DNA of 64,000 nt from Natronomonas salsuginis (GTDB taxonomy: Archaea; Halobacteriota; Halobacteria; Halobacteriales; Haloarculaceae), in assembly GCF_005239135.1 (NCBI RefSeq), contig NZ_QKNX01000001.1:682001-746000 (forward strand), written 5' to 3'. The position numbers and the translations under genes are program-made. This document shows, piece after piece, positions 50,013-58,641 of this stretch. The number at the start of each line of letters is the position of its first letter. Position 1 is the stretch's first letter. The notes beneath the pieces were generated by a model, which saw only the letters and a program-made list of their open reading frames with translations, was not told where the DNA came from and did not search any database.

Positions 50013-50939
50013 TCAGTCGGTTATTTTCGTTTCAGAAGGGTCGAAGACCTCGCCAGTCTCGGGGTAGACACCGACGCGGTCGCATAAATCGTACAGCGGG
50101 CAGGATTCAGGTCCGTCGAGACAGGCCGGCTTACGGGCAGTGCAGTACTCCCGTCCGAACTGTATCGTCGCCGTATGCCCGAATCCGCATTTTTCCGGAG
50201 GGACACCGCCATGAGCGAACGTGATCTCCGCTCCGCCAACGTCGTACGTCCCGCCATTCGAGAACTCCTCTTGGTGTACGTCGGTATACTGGCTCGATGA
50301 GGCGTGACGTTCCTCCGCCGGAACGGCGGCTTCGAGCGCTTCGCGAACCCCCTCGTGGTCGGCGTCGGCTAGCGCCAGTCCCATCCGGCGCGCAATGCGG
50401 TGAACGTGTGTATCGACGGGGAAGACGCCTCCACGCCCGCCCGCAAAGAGGAGCACGCAGTCGGCCGTCTTGGGACCGACGCCGTTCATGTCGAGCAGCG
50501 TTCCCCGGACCTCGCTCGGCGACTCCTCGCGAACGAAGCGATCGAACGCCTCGGTGCTTCCGTACTCGTCGACGACGCGCTCGGCGATCGCGATGATCCG
50601 TTCGGACTTCTGATTGTACAGCCCGGCCGAGGAGATCGTCTCGGCGAGTTCGGACTGTACTGCCTCGGCGAGCGCGGTTGCGAGGTCGTCGTGGCCGTAG
50701 TGGTCCATCAACGCGTCGTGGGCCGGTTGGCTCGCCACGTCGGAGGTGTTCTGGCTGAGGATCGTCCGGACGAGACACTCGAAACCGTCGCGGCCGCCGT
50801 AGCGCTTCCGCCAGTACAGTTCGCCGAGCCGATCCACGACGGCTTCCGCTCGCGTCCTCGAACCCGCGGAATCGAACTGGGCGACCGCGCCGCCGCCCGA
50901 TTCTCCCCCGGAGATGTTCTCGGCTGGTTCGTCGTCCAT
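50013..50939 (-). CDS. nth: Endonuclease III with an in-frame internal insert
   Basis: Base-excision DNA glycosylase/AP lyase for oxidised pyrimidines. The 308 residues show the helix-hairpin-helix LLDMNGVGPKTAD with catalytic Lys157, catalytic Asp176 in PVDTHVHRIARR, and a [4Fe-4S] site (Cys266, Cys273, Cys280, Cys286). Two oddities stand out: a 30-residue Gly/acidic N-terminal extension, and about 39 extra residues (210-248, GGTYDVGGAEITFAHGG inside) between AAVPAE and VPPEKCGFGHT, a join that is continuous in relatives. The start at 50939 is preferred; an in-frame ATG at 50981 exists. Both extras keep the frame. Confidence 0.9.
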   Translation of the reverse strand: MDDEPAENISGGESGGGAVAQFDSAGSRTRAEAVVDRLGELYWRKRYGGRDGFECLVRTILSQNTSDVASQPAHDALMDHYGHDDLATALAEAVQSELAETISSAGLYNQKSERIIAIAERVVDEYGSTEAFDRFVREESPSEVRGTLLDMNGVGPKTADCVLLFAGGRGGVFPVDTHVHRIARRMGLALADADHEGVREALEAAVPAEERHASSSQYTDVHQEEFSNGGTYDVGGAEITFAHGGVPPEKCGFGHTATIQFGREYCTARKPACLDGPESCPLYDLCDRVGVYPETGEVFDPSETKITD

Positions 50940-51008
50940 GCGTGGCGTTGTGTTCCCTCCCGAAAAAGCGCTCCGTACCAATACGCATTCGTGCCGGTCG
51001 GCTCGACG

Positions 51009-51428
51009 CTACTCGACGTCGACTCGGAGGACGCACTCCAGTTCCGCGCCGGCTTCGAGTTCGGTGACGAGGTCGCGATCGATCTCCGCCGCGGCGGTAT
51101 CCGCACCGACCATCACGGTCCTGTCGTCGACGTACTCGCTTGTTCGAACGACCATGCTCCGATCGTTCTCGAAGCGGAGGTCCGGGTGGCCGTGCCCCTC
51201 GATCGTCTGCTCGAACTCGCCCGCGCAGAGTGTGGCGGTGATCGCCGCCTCGTGCGATCGACACGCGGCCACGAACGCGTCGTCGAACGCCACCGGCGTC
51301 GTGTCGGCCCCGATGCCGAGGATGCAGTCCCCGGCGGGTGTCAACCAATCGTCGCTCGTCAACTCGAACGTGCTCGTGTGCTCGGCGCTGACGTGTTCGT
51401 GGCCGAGCGCCCGAATCCGTTGTTCCAT
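51009..51428 (-). CDS. DUF371 family protein
   Basis: 139 residues of a conserved archaeal family of unknown function. The start EQRIRALGHEHVSAEHTSTFELT, then DCILGIGADTTPVAFDDAF, and CAGEFEQTIEGHGHPDLRF, with DRTVMVGADTAAAEIDR later, are typical of DUF371. No catalytic pattern is recognised. A strong TATA box is 26 nt before the ATG, giving a leaderless mRNA. Confidence 0.85.
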   Translation of the reverse strand: MEQRIRALGHEHVSAEHTSTFELTSDDWLTPAGDCILGIGADTTPVAFDDAFVAACRSHEAAITATLCAGEFEQTIEGHGHPDLRFENDRSMVVRTSEYVDDRTVMVGADTAAAEIDRDLVTELEAGAELECVLRVDVE

Positions 51429-51449
51429 GACCGTTCGAACGGGAGTCTC

Positions 51450-51457
51450 ATTTATAT
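51450..51457. promoter_or_regulatory. TATA box of the DUF371 gene
   Basis: atttatat (minus strand atataaat) is centred 26 nt before the ATG at 51428, and settles that start against longer in-frame readings that would run through the promoter. Confidence 0.6.
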
Positions 51458-51534
51458 ACTCGTGGAAGGGGTGTGTGAAACCTTGTCGAAGGCGTCTCTC
51501 CCACTGTGGTTGCTGTTTACACGGGGTTCTGGCC

Positions 51535-51565
51535 ACCAAAATATTTAAATACAAATATATCATAA
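51535..51565 (+). promoter_or_regulatory. A/T-rich double promoter element upstream of the coiled-coil gene
   Basis: The stretch from 51535 holds two TATA-like cores, atatttaaat (51541-51550) and aaatatatca (51553-51562). It is one of the most A/T-rich patches of the window. The next plus-strand start is at 51708, so transcripts beginning near 51570-51590 would have a leader of about 120-140 nt, unusual among the mostly leaderless genes here. Elements may serve both directions. Confidence 0.45.
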
Positions 51566-51707
51566 GCCCATACACCAGAACGCATCCGGCGTTCGGCAGC
51601 ATCGTCAGCCGACCAGAATGACAGGGAACCTTCCTCATACGGCGACCGATTTTTCAGCAGCGGTTGCTGTCCGCGGCCGGAGCGGTAATGGAGTAACGTG
51701 ATCAACC

Positions 51708-52598
51708 ATGGCAGAGTCAATTGACAAATCCGACAACGTAGAACTGACAGACGACGACCTCGACAACAAATCCAAGGGCCAGCTCATCAAGAAAGCCGGC
51801 CAGCTCCGTGACCGGCGAAACGAGCTGAACCAGATGGCCTCAGAGCGCGCCTCCAAACGCGACGAATTCAACGCGAAGACGCGAGAGAAGGTCGACGAGG
51901 CTCAAGAGCACCGCGAGAAGCGCGACGAGCTCAACGAGCAAGTCCAAGAGCACAAAGAACAGCGCAACGAGCTCAACGCGAAGGCAAACGAGCTTTTCGA
52001 CGAGGTCGACGGACTCAAGGACGACCTCGAGCTCAATGAGGGCAAAAGCGTCGACCAGCTCAAAGAGGAGATCGAGGATCTGGAGTTCAAACAGCAGACC
52101 GAGGTGCTCTCCAGCGAGGACGAGCGCGAACTGATCGAGAAGATCGAGGAGAAACGCGAGAAGCTCTCCGACAGAAAGGAGAAGCTCGATCAGGGCGGCG
52201 ATCTCGAAGAGATTAAATCCGAGGCACAGGAGGTCCGCGCCGAAGCGTCGACCCACCACCAGAAGGTCACCGAACTGGCTGACAAGGCCCAAGAGCACCA
52301 CAACAAGATGATCGAGGCCTACCGCGAGGCCGACGACATCCGCGACGAGGCCGACGAGTGGCACGACAAGTTCGTCGAGGCCCAAGAGGCCGCCGACCGC
52401 CACCACGAGGACTTCGTCCGCGTGCAAAAGCGGCTGCGCGAACTCGACAAGGAAGAGGAAGCTGAGCGCAAGGACGAGCGCGCCGAGAAGCGCGAGGCCG
52501 CAAAGGAGGAAGCAGAGGAGATCTACCAGAAGTTCAAGGAAGGCGAAACCCTCGACACCGAGGACCTGATGAAGCTGCAGAAGGCCGGCAAGCTGTAG
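51708..52598 (+). CDS. Coiled-coil protein (COG1340-like)
   Basis: 296 residues, almost entirely heptad repeats rich in Glu, Lys, Arg and Gln: the segments RNELNQMASERASKRDEFNAK and HREKRDELNEQVQEHKEQRNELN repeat the same phrase. It ends with a short globular stretch (EEIYQKFKEGETLDTEDLMKLQKAGKL) that is well conserved in the archaeal family COG1340. No ATPase head is present, so it is not an SMC. Function unknown; a structural or ribosome/membrane-associated role has been suggested for relatives only by inference. Confidence 0.85.
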   Translation: MAESIDKSDNVELTDDDLDNKSKGQLIKKAGQLRDRRNELNQMASERASKRDEFNAKTREKVDEAQEHREKRDELNEQVQEHKEQRNELNAKANELFDEVDGLKDDLELNEGKSVDQLKEEIEDLEFKQQTEVLSSEDERELIEKIEEKREKLSDRKEKLDQGGDLEEIKSEAQEVRAEASTHHQKVTELADKAQEHHNKMIEAYREADDIRDEADEWHDKFVEAQEAADRHHEDFVRVQKRLRELDKEEEAERKDERAEKREAAKEEAEEIYQKFKEGETLDTEDLMKLQKAGKL

Positions 52599-52690
52599 AC
52601 GTCTCGGACGCACTTTTCGCGATTGTTGCTCCCGCCGAGTCCGACCCAAAGCGGGGGGTTCATACAGTCGGGGACGCTACGACCGCGTAG

Positions 52691-53539
52691 ATGCGCGTCG
52701 AGACGCTGGGGGACGGCGAGCCCGAATTCGCGATCGTCGGGGGAATCCACGGTGACGAGCCCTGCGGTCGGATCGCCGTCGAAACGCTCGCCGAGGAGAA
52801 ACCGGATGTCGAGCGCCCCGTCAAGCTGATCATCGCGAACGAACGCGCCCTCGAGCGCGGCGTCCGATACGTCGACGAGGACCTGAACCGCGCCTTCCCC
52901 GGTTCGCCCGACGCCGAGACGTACGAGGGGCGTCTCGCCCACGAACTGCTCTCGGAGCTTCGCGGCTGTGAGATCCTCTCGTTGCACTCGACGCGTTCCC
53001 ACGCGGCCCCCTTCGCGCTCGTCGACGAGCTCGACGGCCACGCGCGAGCGGTCTGTCCGTACCTGTCCGTCGAAGCGCTGGTAGAGACGGCAGAGTACAG
53101 CGACGGACGACTGATCGCCTATCCGGACGTCGTCGAACTCGAGTGTGGACTCCAGCAGTCGGCCGCCGCCGCCGATAACGCGACCCGACTCGTCAGGGAG
53201 TTCCTCGTCGCTGTCGGAGCGCTCACCGGGGAGTCGACACCGCCGCGACACCACCCGCTTCCGGTCTTTCGGCTCGACGAACAGATCCCCAAACGCCAAG
53301 CCGACGCGTACGAGGTCTTCGTCGAGAACTTCGAACGGGTCGCGACGGGCGAACGGTTCGCCGCGATCGATGGCGAACCGCTGGTCGCCGAGTCCCCGTT
53401 TTACCCCATCTTGTTGTCGGCGTACGGCTACCGGAACGTGTTCGGATACAGGGGCTCGCTCGTCGGGCGACTCGACGGCGAACCGCCAGCGCACCGGGCT
53501 GACGGCACGTCAGCGCAGGTCGAGAGCGGAACGCGCTGA
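52691..53539 (+). CDS. Succinylglutamate desuccinylase/aspartoacylase family protein
   Basis: Zinc carboxypeptidase-fold amidase, 282 residues. The zinc ligands His20 and Glu23 in VGGIHGDEPCG and His99 in SLHSTRS, and the substrate residue Arg67 in DLNRAFPG, are all present. Haloarchaeal members are widespread with unknown substrates (N-acyl amino acids are likely). Length is normal for the family. A small 92-bp gap separates it from the coiled-coil gene. Confidence 0.88.
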   Translation: MRVETLGDGEPEFAIVGGIHGDEPCGRIAVETLAEEKPDVERPVKLIIANERALERGVRYVDEDLNRAFPGSPDAETYEGRLAHELLSELRGCEILSLHSTRSHAAPFALVDELDGHARAVCPYLSVEALVETAEYSDGRLIAYPDVVELECGLQQSAAAADNATRLVREFLVAVGALTGESTPPRHHPLPVFRLDEQIPKRQADAYEVFVENFERVATGERFAAIDGEPLVAESPFYPILLSAYGYRNVFGYRGSLVGRLDGEPPAHRADGTSAQVESGTR

Positions 53540-53553
53540 CGCCGGTTCACGCG

Positions 53554-54000
53554 TTACTCCCCTTCCGGCGCGAACTCGACGAGCGTGAGTTCTCGGTCGA
53601 GCATACAGTGGTCGTGCGGCGGTTCGCCAATTACCTCCGCGATCTGATACTCGGTGTCGAACTCCGCACCCGCGGGCTCACAGAGGTCGTGGCTCGGACA
53701 TTCGGTGTAGGGACACGGCCCTTGCAGTTCGGCCTTACTCCCCGCGTAGGCCGCGTTGGAGGCGACGTTCGCGAGCACCGGTGCCGGCTCGACTTCGACG
53801 GCCGTCACGCCGGTCGCGTGGACCGCACACTCGAGCGTTCCGGAATCGCGGGTTTCGGTCACGCGATATCGCCGTCCTTCGGTCAGGTTGAGACACTGAT
53901 TTCGGTACGGACAGCCCTCGCACGCCGTCGACTCGCCGCCGTATACGAACTCGGTCCCCACCGACGCGAGATGCTCACCGAGCAGCGTGACCTTCGCCAT
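53554..54000 (-). CDS. UPF0179 family cysteine-rich protein
   Basis: 148 residues of a conserved archaeal family of unknown function. Ten cysteines occur, mostly in CxxC-like or CPxxxC groups: ACEGCPYRNQCLN, LECAVH, GPCPYTECPSHDLCEPAG and DHCMLD. Such a layout suggests zinc or an Fe-S cluster. It stands alone with 58 bp to the next minus-strand gene. It converges on the desuccinylase-like gene. Confidence 0.85.
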   Translation of the reverse strand: MAKVTLLGEHLASVGTEFVYGGESTACEGCPYRNQCLNLTEGRRYRVTETRDSGTLECAVHATGVTAVEVEPAPVLANVASNAAYAGSKAELQGPCPYTECPSHDLCEPAGAEFDTEYQIAEVIGEPPHDHCMLDRELTLVEFAPEGE

Positions 54001-54058
54001 ACCCCCCGTTTCGGTGGTGACGTGTTAAGACCGTCGCCGAGCGGCTCCGGTCCAGGGC

Positions 54059-54499
54059 TCACTCGACGCGTTCGAAGACGTGGAACGGCCACTCCTGTTC
54101 GTGTTCCAACGCGAGCGATCGTTCCCCCTCTGTCTGCTCGCGGACACGCAGTTCGACCCGATCGCCGATCTCGACGGCGTCGTACGGGGCGTCGACCCGT
54201 CCAGTAAGTCGGCCGCCGGAGTCGAGTTCGACGATCGCGATCGTGTACGGCGCGTCGTCTTCCAGCGCCGGTGGAGGCGTGTTGACCTCGGTGTAGGTGT
54301 AGATCCGCCCGGTTCGGGGTTGTGCCTCGACGTCGATCGATCGACTTCCGCAGTTGTAACAGGCGGGACGCGGAGGAAGCAACACCTGCCCGCAGTCGGC
54401 GCACACGCCACCCAGGAGCTCGCCGTCGGCGAGCGCGTCGAAGAAGCCGGGGAGCGTGAGGGGGCTGTCGGCGTCGAGCGCGACGTCGTTGTCGCTCAT
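54059..54499 (-). CDS. DUF35 OB-fold/zinc-ribbon protein, partner of the thiolase
   Basis: 146 residues: a zinc ribbon (CADCGQVLLPPRPACYNCG) followed by an OB fold (GRIYTYTEVN ... RVELRVREQ). In archaea, DUF35 proteins bridge thiolase and HMG-CoA synthase and channel acetoacetyl-CoA. The ATG overlaps the thiolase stop by three bases, so they are made together. Here no HMG-CoA synthase is adjacent, and the neighbours are acyl-CoA enzymes, so beta-oxidation or another acyl-CoA route is as likely. Confidence 0.9.
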   Translation of the reverse strand: MSDNDVALDADSPLTLPGFFDALADGELLGGVCADCGQVLLPPRPACYNCGSRSIDVEAQPRTGRIYTYTEVNTPPPALEDDAPYTIAIVELDSGGRLTGRVDAPYDAVEIGDRVELRVREQTEGERSLALEHEQEWPFHVFERVE

Positions 54500-55665
54500 C
54501 GTACCCCCTCCGCCGAGAGGACGTGCGTAACCGTTATCGCGTCCGCGACGCCGCCCTCGTTGAGCAGCAAGGCGCGCTCTGCGCCCGGAACCGCACGATC
54601 ACCCGCCGCCCCGGTCAGTTGCTCGTACGCCTCGGTCGCCTGCAACAGCCCCGTCGCCCCGATCGGGTGGCCGCGGGCCTTGAGCCCGCCGCTCGTGCTC
54701 ATCTCGACGTCGGTCCACCCGTCGCTGCGTTCGCCGGCCGGCCGATAGCTCTCGAAGCCGCGGCCCGTCGGCGCGAACCCGACGGCTTCCGCCAAAAGCG
54801 CCTCGCTGACGGTGAACGCGTCGTGGACCTCCGCGATATCGATGTCTGCCGGCCCGACATCGGCCTCCTCGTAGGCGGTCTCGGCGGCGATCGCCGCCCC
54901 CTCGATATCGGTCAAGTTCCGTTCGGCGACGGCGATGTTGTTCGCCGCCGCGCCGGTCCCGTCGACCGTCACCGCGGGAAGGCCGAGCTCGTCGGCGATC
55001 TCGGCGGTCGTCACGAGCACCGTCGCGGCCGCGTCGCCGACCGGGGCGCAGTCGTACAGCTTCATCGGCGGTGCGACCGGCGGGGAGTCAAGCACCGTCT
55101 CGACGTCGATCTCCTGTTGGAACTGCGCCCGCGGGTTCGCGGCTCCGTTGCGGTGGTTCTTGACCGCGATCCTCGCGAGGTCTTCCTCGGTCGCGTCCGT
55201 CTCGTGGAGATATCGCTGGGCGAGGAGCGCGTACTGGCTCGGCGCGGTCACGCCCGACCGCTGTTCGATCGCGCGATCGAAGGCCGCCGAGAGCGCGTCG
55301 GTCGCGCCGCCCGTTCCGCCGGCGGTCATCTTTTCGACGCCGCAGGCGAGGACGCCGTCGTGCTCGCCGTTCCGGACATCCTTGACCGCGTGTCGAAGCG
55401 CGAGCGCGCCCGCCGCGGCACAGCCTTCGACGCGCTCGGCGGGAACCGTCCCAACGCCGGCCCACTCGGCCAACAGCGTACCGTACATGATCTGGTGCTC
55501 GTAGCTCTCGGATTGGCTGCCGACGTAGACCGCCTCGACGAGTTCAGCCGGATCGGGCAGTCCGTCAAACGCCTCCGCGAGCGCGATCGAGAACAGATCG
55601 CGGCCGGGGAGCTCCGATCGGCCGATCGGCGAGGAGCCGACGGCAGCGATTACTGGTTGTGCCAT
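54496..55665 (-). CDS. Thiolase family acetyl-CoA acetyltransferase
   Basis: 389 residues, SCP2-type thiolase fold. The nucleophilic cysteine lies in VEGCAAAGALALRHA, and the later histidine motif GGLKARGHPIGATG is intact. The C-terminal Cys-x-Gly motif of biosynthetic thiolases is replaced by NEGGVADAITV, as in many archaeal members. It overlaps the DUF35 gene. Across about 110 bp lies the divergent acyl-CoA ligase gene. Confidence 0.9.
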   Translation of the reverse strand: MAQPVIAAVGSSPIGRSELPGRDLFSIALAEAFDGLPDPAELVEAVYVGSQSESYEHQIMYGTLLAEWAGVGTVPAERVEGCAAAGALALRHAVKDVRNGEHDGVLACGVEKMTAGGTGGATDALSAAFDRAIEQRSGVTAPSQYALLAQRYLHETDATEEDLARIAVKNHRNGAANPRAQFQQEIDVETVLDSPPVAPPMKLYDCAPVGDAAATVLVTTAEIADELGLPAVTVDGTGAAANNIAVAERNLTDIEGAAIAAETAYEEADVGPADIDIAEVHDAFTVSEALLAEAVGFAPTGRGFESYRPAGERSDGWTDVEMSTSGGLKARGHPIGATGLLQATEAYEQLTGAAGDRAVPGAERALLLNEGGVADAITVTHVLSAEGVR

Positions 55666-55775
55666 CGTGTCACGCGATACCGATCGCCCTCCGATAATTC
55701 TTTGGTCAAACGATCGGCGTTCCGCGAGCGAGTACCTACATGAATTATTACGGCGGACTCCGAGACGTGCGGTGT

Positions 55776-57389
55776 ATGCGAAAACCACTACTGACGACGC
55801 AGTTTCTCGACCGGGCACGTCGCGATTACGGCGATCACGAGGCCGTCGTGGCGACGACCGGAGAGCGTTTCACCTACGAGGAAGTCGGTGACCGCGCGGA
55901 CCGCCTCTCGGCGGCGCTGCAGGAACGCGGCATCGAGAAGGGCGATTCGGTCGCCGTCCTCGACCCGAACACCCACTACCAGCTCGAATCGGCCTACGGG
56001 ATCATGCAGTTGGGCGCGATCCACACGCCGCTGAACTACCGGCTGCTGCCCGAGGACTTCGAATACATCCTCAACGACGCCGACGTGCAGGCGATCATCG
56101 CCGACTACGAGCTGGCCGAGAAGGTCGAGGCCGTCCGCGACTCGGTCCCGACCGAGGTGTTCATCACGAACGACGGCGACGCGGTCGAGGGCGAGTGGGA
56201 GGACTTCGACACGGTCATCGGTGAGGTCGAACCGACGTACGACGCCCCTGAGATGGACGAGGACGACGTGATCACGATCAACTACACGTCGGGGACGACC
56301 GGCGATCCGAAGGGCGTCATGCGGACCCACCGAACGGAGACGATCCACGCGTATCTCGTCTCGATCCACCAGGAGATCCGCGACGACGACACCTACCTGT
56401 GGACGCTGCCGATGTTCCACGTCAACGGCTGGGGGCACATCTACGCCGTCACCGGGCTGGGCGCGAGACACGTCTGCACGCGCGGCATCGACGCCGAGTG
56501 GATCTTCGACACCATCCAATCGGAGGACGTCTCGTATCTCTGCGCCGCGCCGACGGTGTTGAACATGCTCCTCGATTACTATGGGGACCACGACGTCGAG
56601 ACGAGCGGCGACGCCGATGTCCGCGTCGCGACGGCCGGTAGCGCGCCGCCGGAGGCGACCATCCGAACCGTCGAGGACGAGTTCGGTTGGTATCTCAAAC
56701 ACGTCTACGGCGCGACGGAGACAGGGCCGCTCATCACCACATCGGACGCCCGCCGGTACTTCGACGACGACTCGCCGGACCGGTTCGCGGTCAAAAAGAC
56801 CCAGGGGATCGGCTACCTGGGCACCGAGGTCCGCGTCGTCGACGAGGACGGCAACGACGTGCCCGAGGACGGCCAGACGATCGGTGAGATCGTCGTTCGC
56901 GGCAACCAGGTCATGGACCGCTATCTTGGCAAGCCCGAGGCGACCGAGGAGGCGTTCAACGACCGAATCGAGGGCTACTACCACATGGGCGACCTCGCCG
57001 CAGTCGACGAGAACGGGATGATCAAGATCCAGGACCGAAAGAAGGACATCATCATCTCCGGCGGCGAGAACATCTCCTCGATCGAACTCGAGGACACGCT
57101 GTTCGAACACCCCGAGGTGTCCGACGTGGCGATCATCCCCTCCCCGAGCGAGGAGTGGGGTGAGACGCCGAAGGCGTTCGTCGTCCCCGCTAGCGGCGAT
57201 CCGGACGATCCGGGCATCTCCGAGGACGAGCTCACGCAGTTCACCCGCGACAACCTCGCGAGCTACAAGGTCGTCCGCCGAGTCGAGTTCGTCGCACAGT
57301 TGCCGACGACGGCGACCGGCAAGGTCCAAAAGTACGAACTCAGAGAGCGCGAGTGGGAGGACGAGGACTCGATGGTCGGGCAGGGGTAG
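55776..57389 (+). CDS. AMP-dependent acyl-CoA ligase (long-chain fatty-acid type)
   Basis: 537 residues. The adenylate-forming signature YTSGTTGDPKG is present, as are YGATETGPL, GYYHMGDLA and the C-terminal catalytic lysine in PTTATGKVQKYELRE. Activates a fatty or other organic acid to its CoA thioester. The ATG at 55776 lies 27 nt after a gaattattac element that contains the earlier ATG at 55740, so the later start is preferred. Thiolase and enoyl-CoA hydratase genes on either side suggest one acyl-CoA pathway. Confidence 0.92.
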   Translation: MRKPLLTTQFLDRARRDYGDHEAVVATTGERFTYEEVGDRADRLSAALQERGIEKGDSVAVLDPNTHYQLESAYGIMQLGAIHTPLNYRLLPEDFEYILNDADVQAIIADYELAEKVEAVRDSVPTEVFITNDGDAVEGEWEDFDTVIGEVEPTYDAPEMDEDDVITINYTSGTTGDPKGVMRTHRTETIHAYLVSIHQEIRDDDTYLWTLPMFHVNGWGHIYAVTGLGARHVCTRGIDAEWIFDTIQSEDVSYLCAAPTVLNMLLDYYGDHDVETSGDADVRVATAGSAPPEATIRTVEDEFGWYLKHVYGATETGPLITTSDARRYFDDDSPDRFAVKKTQGIGYLGTEVRVVDEDGNDVPEDGQTIGEIVVRGNQVMDRYLGKPEATEEAFNDRIEGYYHMGDLAAVDENGMIKIQDRKKDIIISGGENISSIELEDTLFEHPEVSDVAIIPSPSEEWGETPKAFVVPASGDPDDPGISEDELTQFTRDNLASYKVVRRVEFVAQLPTTATGKVQKYELREREWEDEDSMVGQG

Positions 57390-57390
57390 C

Positions 57391-57411
57391 GGCTCGAAAC
57401 GGCTTTTTTAC
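57391..57411 (+). terminator. T-tract terminator between convergent acyl-CoA genes
   Basis: ggctcgaaacggcttttttac forms a small GC hairpin followed by six Ts. It lies between the converging acyl-CoA ligase and enoyl-CoA hydratase genes, and the T run is on the strand of the ligase transcript. Confidence 0.5.
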
Positions 57412-57440
57412 GGGAAATCGTCGCGATCGTCGAAGAACGG

Positions 57441-58208
57441 TTACTCGAAGTCCGGCTCGCGGTTCTCGACGAACGCGTCCATCCCCTCGCGCTGATCGGG
57501 CGTGCCGAACAGACCGCCGAACGTCCGTTTCTCGTAGTCGAGCCCACCGATGTCGCTGTACCCCTGTGCGATCGCGTCTTTCGCGGCCTGGAGCGCGAAG
57601 GCGGGTTTCTCGGCGAGTTCCGCGGCGAGTTCCGCGACGCGGTCGTCGATCTCGTCGTCAGGGACCACCTCGCCGAGAAGCCCCTCCTCGCGGGCGGTCT
57701 CGGCGTCGAGACGCTGGCCGAGGTAGATCATCCGCTTCGCCGTCTCCTCGCCGACGAGTCGCGGGAGCCGCTGGGTGCCGCCCCAGCCTGGGATAATGCC
57801 GAGATCGATCTCGGTGTTGCCGATGAGCGCGGATTCGCTGCCGACCCGGATGTCGCAGGCCATCGCCATCTCGCAGCCGCCGCCGAACGCGTAGCCGTCG
57901 ACCACGGCGATCGTCGGCGCCGGGAATCGTTCGAGCGCGTTCGCGACGCTGTGACCCAGTTCACCCCAGGCCTGCCCCTCGGGGGTCGAAAGGTCTTTCA
58001 TGTACTTGATGTCCGCCCCGGCGATGAAGGCGTCGTCACCCGCCCCGCGGACGACGAGCACCCGCGCCTCCTCGGTCCTCGCCTCGGCGATGGCTTCACC
58101 CATTGCTTCGATCGTCTCGACGTTCAGCGCGTTGAGTGCCTCGGGACGGTCGACGGTCACCGTTGCGATGTCACCGCTCCACTCGAGATCGACGGTATCC
58201 CACGTCAT
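57441..58208 (-). CDS. Enoyl-CoA hydratase/isomerase family protein
   Basis: 255 residues, crotonase fold. Oxyanion-hole segments are FIAGADIKYMKDL and DGYAFGGGCEMAMACDIRV, and the two catalytic Glu positions (GGGCEMAMA and EIDLGIIPGWGGTQRLPRLVG) are kept. Hydrates 2-enoyl-CoA or isomerises a related acyl-CoA. Neighbours (acyl-CoA ligase, thiolase, DUF35) suggest a degradative acyl-CoA module. The ATG at 58208 begins right at the family domain. Confidence 0.92.
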   Translation of the reverse strand: MTWDTVDLEWSGDIATVTVDRPEALNALNVETIEAMGEAIAEARTEEARVLVVRGAGDDAFIAGADIKYMKDLSTPEGQAWGELGHSVANALERFPAPTIAVVDGYAFGGGCEMAMACDIRVGSESALIGNTEIDLGIIPGWGGTQRLPRLVGEETAKRMIYLGQRLDAETAREEGLLGEVVPDDEIDDRVAELAAELAEKPAFALQAAKDAIAQGYSDIGGLDYEKRTFGGLFGTPDQREGMDAFVENREPDFE

Positions 58209-58254
58209 GTCCGCGGATTTACGCGGCGGCTGGATAAAGCTACCTGACCGCGGC

Positions 58255-58641
58255 TCACCCGTCGAGCAGCGCATCGAGCGCGTCGAGGTACGATTCACGA
58301 GGCACCTCGTACAGCGAGCGGTAGTCGATCTCGCCCGTCGAAAATCGGTGCGTCAGTCGCTCGGTTCCCTCGATGGCGTCGCCTCTCGATTCGTACGCAT
58401 CGGGCGCGCGTTCGACGTCCGGTTCCAGACGAAGCCTGACGAGCCACGGGGCGTCCGGCGGGAGGTTCCGGTTCCCTTCGGGCCGACGCGTCAGGCGGCC
58501 GCGACTGACGTACACCGTCGGCAGACACGGGGCGGGGAACGTCGAGCCGTCGAACACGTCCGGTCGGTACGCGAGGACTGCCCGTTCGTCATCGGCGTTC
58601 CAGACCTGCCAGCCGGTTCCAAGCGTCGCGTCCTCGAACAT
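58255..58641 (-). CDS. Haloarchaeal conserved protein (DUF5820-like)
   Basis: 128 residues, unknown function. The sequence has WQVWNADDERAVLAYRPDVFDGSTFPAPCLPTVYVSRG, and ends with TGEIDYRSLYEVPRESYLDALDALL; I associate both with a haloarchaeal family (DUF5820). A TATA box (tttataaa at about 58679-58686) sits some 40 nt before the ATG, leaving a short leader. Confidence 0.78.
   Translation of the reverse strand: MFEDATLGTGWQVWNADDERAVLAYRPDVFDGSTFPAPCLPTVYVSRGRLTRRPEGNRNLPPDAPWLVRLRLEPDVERAPDAYESRGDAIEGTERLTHRFSTGEIDYRSLYEVPRESYLDALDALLDG

Noticed and set aside
55788-57329. Minus-strand open frame of 513 codons opposite the acyl-CoA ligase
   Set aside because: It is rich in Arg, Val and Asp in the way antisense frames of GC-rich genes are. 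The plus-strand product has all adenylate-forming motifs.
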